From Paenibacillus protaetiae (GTDB taxonomy: Bacteria > Bacillota > Bacilli > Paenibacillales > Paenibacillaceae): a stretch of DNA of 64,000 nucleotides. A program made the translations under genes and the position numbers. Shown one piece after another: positions 61,773-64,000 of this stretch; the first letter of the stretch is position 1, and every line of letters starts with the position of its first letter. Below the pieces are notes generated by a model, which was not told the DNA's origin, did not search any database, and saw only the letters and a program-made list of their open reading frames with translations. The DNA is taken from NCBI RefSeq assembly GCF_004135365.1, contig NZ_CP035492.1, forward strand, positions 496,001-560,000, in the 5' to 3' direction.

Positions 61773-62741
61773 ATGAACCGTACCGTAACGGTTAACGACA
61801 GCAAGATCGAGCACGCGATCGGCAAGAAGCGCAGCAGTTTCTGGAGCCGGTGGGAAACGCCGGGTATCGGCTATTTGTTCATCTCGCCATGGCTAATTGG
61901 CTTTTTTCTGTTAACGCTTTATCCGATGCTGTTGTCCTTGTATTATTCATTTACGAACTACACGCTGATGAAACCGAAGAAATGGGTGGGCTTGGACAAT
62001 TATCACCGTATCTTCACAGCAGACGACAAATTTATCCAATCGCTGAAAGTGACGTTCTGGTATGTGCTTGGATCGGTTCCGCTTAAGCTGATTGCCGCAT
62101 TGCTTGTTGCGATTATTTTAAACAAGGCGGTTAAAGGCATCTCCGCATACCGCATTGCGATTTATTTCCCTTCGCTTATTGGCGGCAGTATCGCGGTGTC
62201 GATGCTGTGGCGCAATATTTTTGGCGTAGACGGATCGTTTAACGATTTCCTTGGCTTGTTTGGAGTTCAAGGGACAGGCTGGATCAGCAATCCGAGCACA
62301 GCGCTTTGGTCGCTAATTGTGCTGACGATTTGGCAGTTTGGTTCTTCGATGGTTATTTTCCTGGCTGGCCTCAAGCAAATTCCAAAAGATTTGTACGAAG
62401 CTTCCAGCGTTGACGGGGCAAACCGGATTGTCCAGTTTTTCCGCATTACGCTGCCGATGCTTTCGCCGACCATTTATTTTAACTTCATTATGGGTGTTAT
62501 CGGCGCCTTCCAAATGTTTACCTCCGCTTATGTCATTACAAACGGCGGCCCGATGAACTCTACGCTTGTATATGCGGTGTACTTGTACGAACGCGCTTTC
62601 AGCCGCTATCAATTAGGATACGCTTCGGCGCTGGCATGGATTATGCTTATTATGATCGCAGTGGTTGCCGGACTTATCGCCCTCAGCTCCAAGTATTGGG
62701 TGTTTTATGAAACCGACACTGGAAGGGGGAAACGCAAATGA
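61773..62741 (+). CDS. lplB: Sugar ABC importer permease, LplB-like (pair 4)
   Basis: The 322-residue protein has an N-terminal cytoplasmic stretch, six spans (first at YLFISPWLIGFFLLTLYPML) and the EAA loop EASSVDGANRIVQFF at about 208. By content and neighbours it resembles LplB of the Paenibacillus aldouronate-utilisation cluster. It overlaps the next gene by four bases. No binding-protein gene accompanies it within the window; it may lie to the right. Confidence 0.9.
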   Translation: MNRTVTVNDSKIEHAIGKKRSSFWSRWETPGIGYLFISPWLIGFFLLTLYPMLLSLYYSFTNYTLMKPKKWVGLDNYHRIFTADDKFIQSLKVTFWYVLGSVPLKLIAALLVAIILNKAVKGISAYRIAIYFPSLIGGSIAVSMLWRNIFGVDGSFNDFLGLFGVQGTGWISNPSTALWSLIVLTIWQFGSSMVIFLAGLKQIPKDLYEASSVDGANRIVQFFRITLPMLSPTIYFNFIMGVIGAFQMFTSAYVITNGGPMNSTLVYAVYLYERAFSRYQLGYASALAWIMLIMIAVVAGLIALSSKYWVFYETDTGRGKRK

Positions 62742-63589
62742 GCTTTTCGGCGAAAAATGTAAGAGGCGGCATCCGCCACATTTTAATGATTTTGTTTTGC
62801 CTGCTGATGGTGTATCCGGTGTTCTGGTGGATTGGCGCTTCCTTAAAATCGAATGAAGAGCTGACCTCCGCCAGCCTGTGGCCGGATCATCCGCTTTGGA
62901 GCAACTTCAAGAACGGTTGGAATTCCGTGCCGGGACATTCGTTTACGGATTTTTATGTCAACACCTTTGGACTTGAAATTGCCGTATTGATTACGACGTT
63001 TGTATCTTGTACGCTTGTTGCTTTCGGGTTTGCAAGGCTGGACTTCCCGCTCAAAAACTTCTGGTTCAGCATTCTGATGCTGACCCTGATGCTGCCGGCA
63101 CAAGTGCTGATTATTCCGCAATATGCGATGTTCCACCAGTTCGGATGGGTTAACACGTATTTGCCGTTTATCGTTCCGCATTTGCTTGCTTCCGGCGCGG
63201 GCGGCACGTTCTTCGTCTTCCTGCTCATTCAATTCATTCGCGGCGTGCCGCGCGAGCTGGACGAATCGGCCAAAATCGACGGCTGCTCCTGGTTCGGGAT
63301 TTACTGGAGAATCGTCATGCCGCTTACCAAACCAGCCATCGTAACCGTAAGCATTTTCTGCTTCCTGTGGAACTGGGATGACTTTCTTGGCCATTTGCTG
63401 TATATTAATTCGGTCGACAAATATACGGTAGGGCTTGCTCTGAAAATGATTAATGACTCGCAATCCGGTACGCAGTGGGGACAAGTGCTAGCAATGTCGC
63501 TTGTATCCATCGTTCCGGCAACGATCGTATTCGCTTTCGCTCAGAAACAGCTGGTGGAAGGCGTTGCAACAACCGGTATTAAAGGCTAA
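62738..63589 (+). CDS. ytcP: Sugar ABC importer permease, YtcP-like (pair 4)
   Basis: ATG 62738 overlaps the previous stop (ATGA), so the two subunits are translationally coupled. The 283-residue protein has six spans and the EAA loop DESAKIDGCSWFGIYW at about 174. With the LplB-like protein it would import aldouronates or related oligosaccharides. Two hairpins follow, then a sensor kinase gene. Confidence 0.9.
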   Translation: MSFSAKNVRGGIRHILMILFCLLMVYPVFWWIGASLKSNEELTSASLWPDHPLWSNFKNGWNSVPGHSFTDFYVNTFGLEIAVLITTFVSCTLVAFGFARLDFPLKNFWFSILMLTLMLPAQVLIIPQYAMFHQFGWVNTYLPFIVPHLLASGAGGTFFVFLLIQFIRGVPRELDESAKIDGCSWFGIYWRIVMPLTKPAIVTVSIFCFLWNWDDFLGHLLYINSVDKYTVGLALKMINDSQSGTQWGQVLAMSLVSIVPATIVFAFAQKQLVEGVATTGIKG

Positions 63590-63623
63590 TATGAAACGGA
63601 CCGAAGTCCGTTATACCTATCTG

Positions 63624-63652
63624 AAAAGCGACGGCAACGTCGCTTTTCTATT
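63624..63652 (+). terminator. Terminator after the pair-4 permeases
   Basis: AAAAGCGAC (63624-63632) pairs with GTCGCTTTT (63639-63647), followed by CTATTTAT. A smaller AACGGA/TCCGTT hairpin lies just before it at 63595-63612. Confidence 0.75.
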
Positions 63653-63689
63653 TATATCGAGGCGGTAAAAAAGGAGAAGGAAGCTGCTC

Positions 63690-64000
63690 ATGGTCAATCC
63701 ATTTAAACGTTATCGCATTGACTACTTGTTTTTTGGAAGCATTGCCGCATTAATTGTTGCGATATTGGGCTGCACCATTTGGGCCAGCTATGTATTGACC
63801 TCGAACGAAATGGTCAAAGCGACCTCCGACAACCAGCAGAAGCTGCTGGACCAGCTGAACAGTGAAATTGCGCTGCGGCTGGTGACCTTGGAGCAAATCT
63901 CGTTGTCCACCTCCCGGGATACGGCGCTGCTCAGCTTTTTGAACCGAAGCGAGGCGATGGACCAGTTCACCAGGCTGCAAAAATATAAAGAAGTTCAGCA
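63690..64000 (+). CDS. Start of a membrane sensor protein, probably a YesM-type histidine kinase (3' end outside window)
   Basis: ATG 63690 follows AAGGAGAAGG; the frame is open to the window's end (103 codons). The visible part has one membrane span (FFGSIAALIVAILGCTIWAS, about 14-33) and then an extracellular helical region (NEMVKATSDNQQKLLDQLNS). This is the usual start of YesM/LytS-type kinases that sense sugars in Paenibacillus, paired with a YesN-type regulator. The kinase domain is not in view, so a chemoreceptor or AraC-type membrane regulator remains possible. Confidence 0.65.
   Translation, partial: MVNPFKRYRIDYLFFGSIAALIVAILGCTIWASYVLTSNEMVKATSDNQQKLLDQLNSEIALRLVTLEQISLSTSRDTALLSFLNRSEAMDQFTRLQKYKEVQ

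Noticed and set aside
61272-61825. Minus-strand frames in the spacer between aguA and the permease genes
   Set aside because: No homology-like motif, no ribosome site, and they cross a strong terminator stem.
1-64000. CRISPR arrays, tRNA or rRNA genes
   Set aside because: No regularly spaced direct repeats of 25-40 bases and no tRNA-like cloverleaf with the T-loop GTTCRANNC were recognised while reading; the only tandem repeats found are the coding repeats at 52318-53830.

Overview
The window looks like chromosome from a spore-forming, Gram-positive soil bacterium of the Paenibacillus type. The evidence is moderate G+C (about half by eye), strong AGGAGG-like ribosome sites with many TTG/GTG starts, several sugar ABC importers built around lipoproteins, a surface protein with three SLH domains, a Spo0E-like phosphatase, AraC-type regulators beside sugar genes, and a glucuronoxylan (aldouronate) cluster of the kind described in Paenibacillus. 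No rRNA, tRNA or CRISPR array was seen.

Layout. (1) 0.4-12.6 kb: one long operon with an MsmX/UgpC-type ATPase, a very large solute-binding lipoprotein with carbohydrate-binding-like N-terminal modules, two permease pairs, and two unusual membrane/extracellular proteins between them (NHL-repeat/Yip1-like and DUF5696-like). (2) 12.7-21.4 kb: a flavin-monooxygenase operon with three NtaA/DszA-family LLM enzymes, two orphan solute-binding lipoproteins, an NfrA-like reductase and an aldo/keto reductase. It is followed by a BmrCD-like (YheI/YheH) heterodimeric exporter and a frameshifted cysK. (3) 26-38.3 kb: a serine hydrolase, a frameshifted AraC regulator divergent from a GH78 rhamnosidase, a TetR/MMPL exporter pair, and a sugar ABC importer whose binding protein is frameshifted. 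(4) 38.4-49.5 kb: an accessory island. It holds an RHS remnant, a solitary AT-rich 1519-residue protein (nuclease-like domain, P-loop NTPase, long helical C-terminus; the best candidate for an uncharacterised anti-phage system), remnants of an integrative/conjugative element with oriT-like inverted repeats, a toxin tail with a putative immunity gene, and an IS256-family element that truncates an IS3-family element. (5) 49.8-54.7 kb: a 1626-residue secreted beta-helix protein anchored by SLH domains. (6) 54.8-64 kb: an AraC regulator and an ABC exporter, then a glucuronate region (uxaC, aguA, an lplB/ytcP-like permease pair, and the start of a sensor kinase).

How the genes fit together. The core theme is breakdown and import of plant polysaccharide fragments, with cre-like sites suggesting CcpA control. 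Four permease pairs are visible but only one importer ATPase, which suggests a shared ATPase. The LLM/cysK block suggests use of an organosulfur or related compound. Three genes (cysK, the AraC regulator, one binding protein) are each broken by apparent loss of a single base in a G/C run, and each returns to normal family length when it is restored. Sequencing error is therefore a serious alternative to true pseudogenes. Coordinates use the start I judged best from ribosome-binding sites; the reason is given wherever this shortens or extends the longest reading frame.
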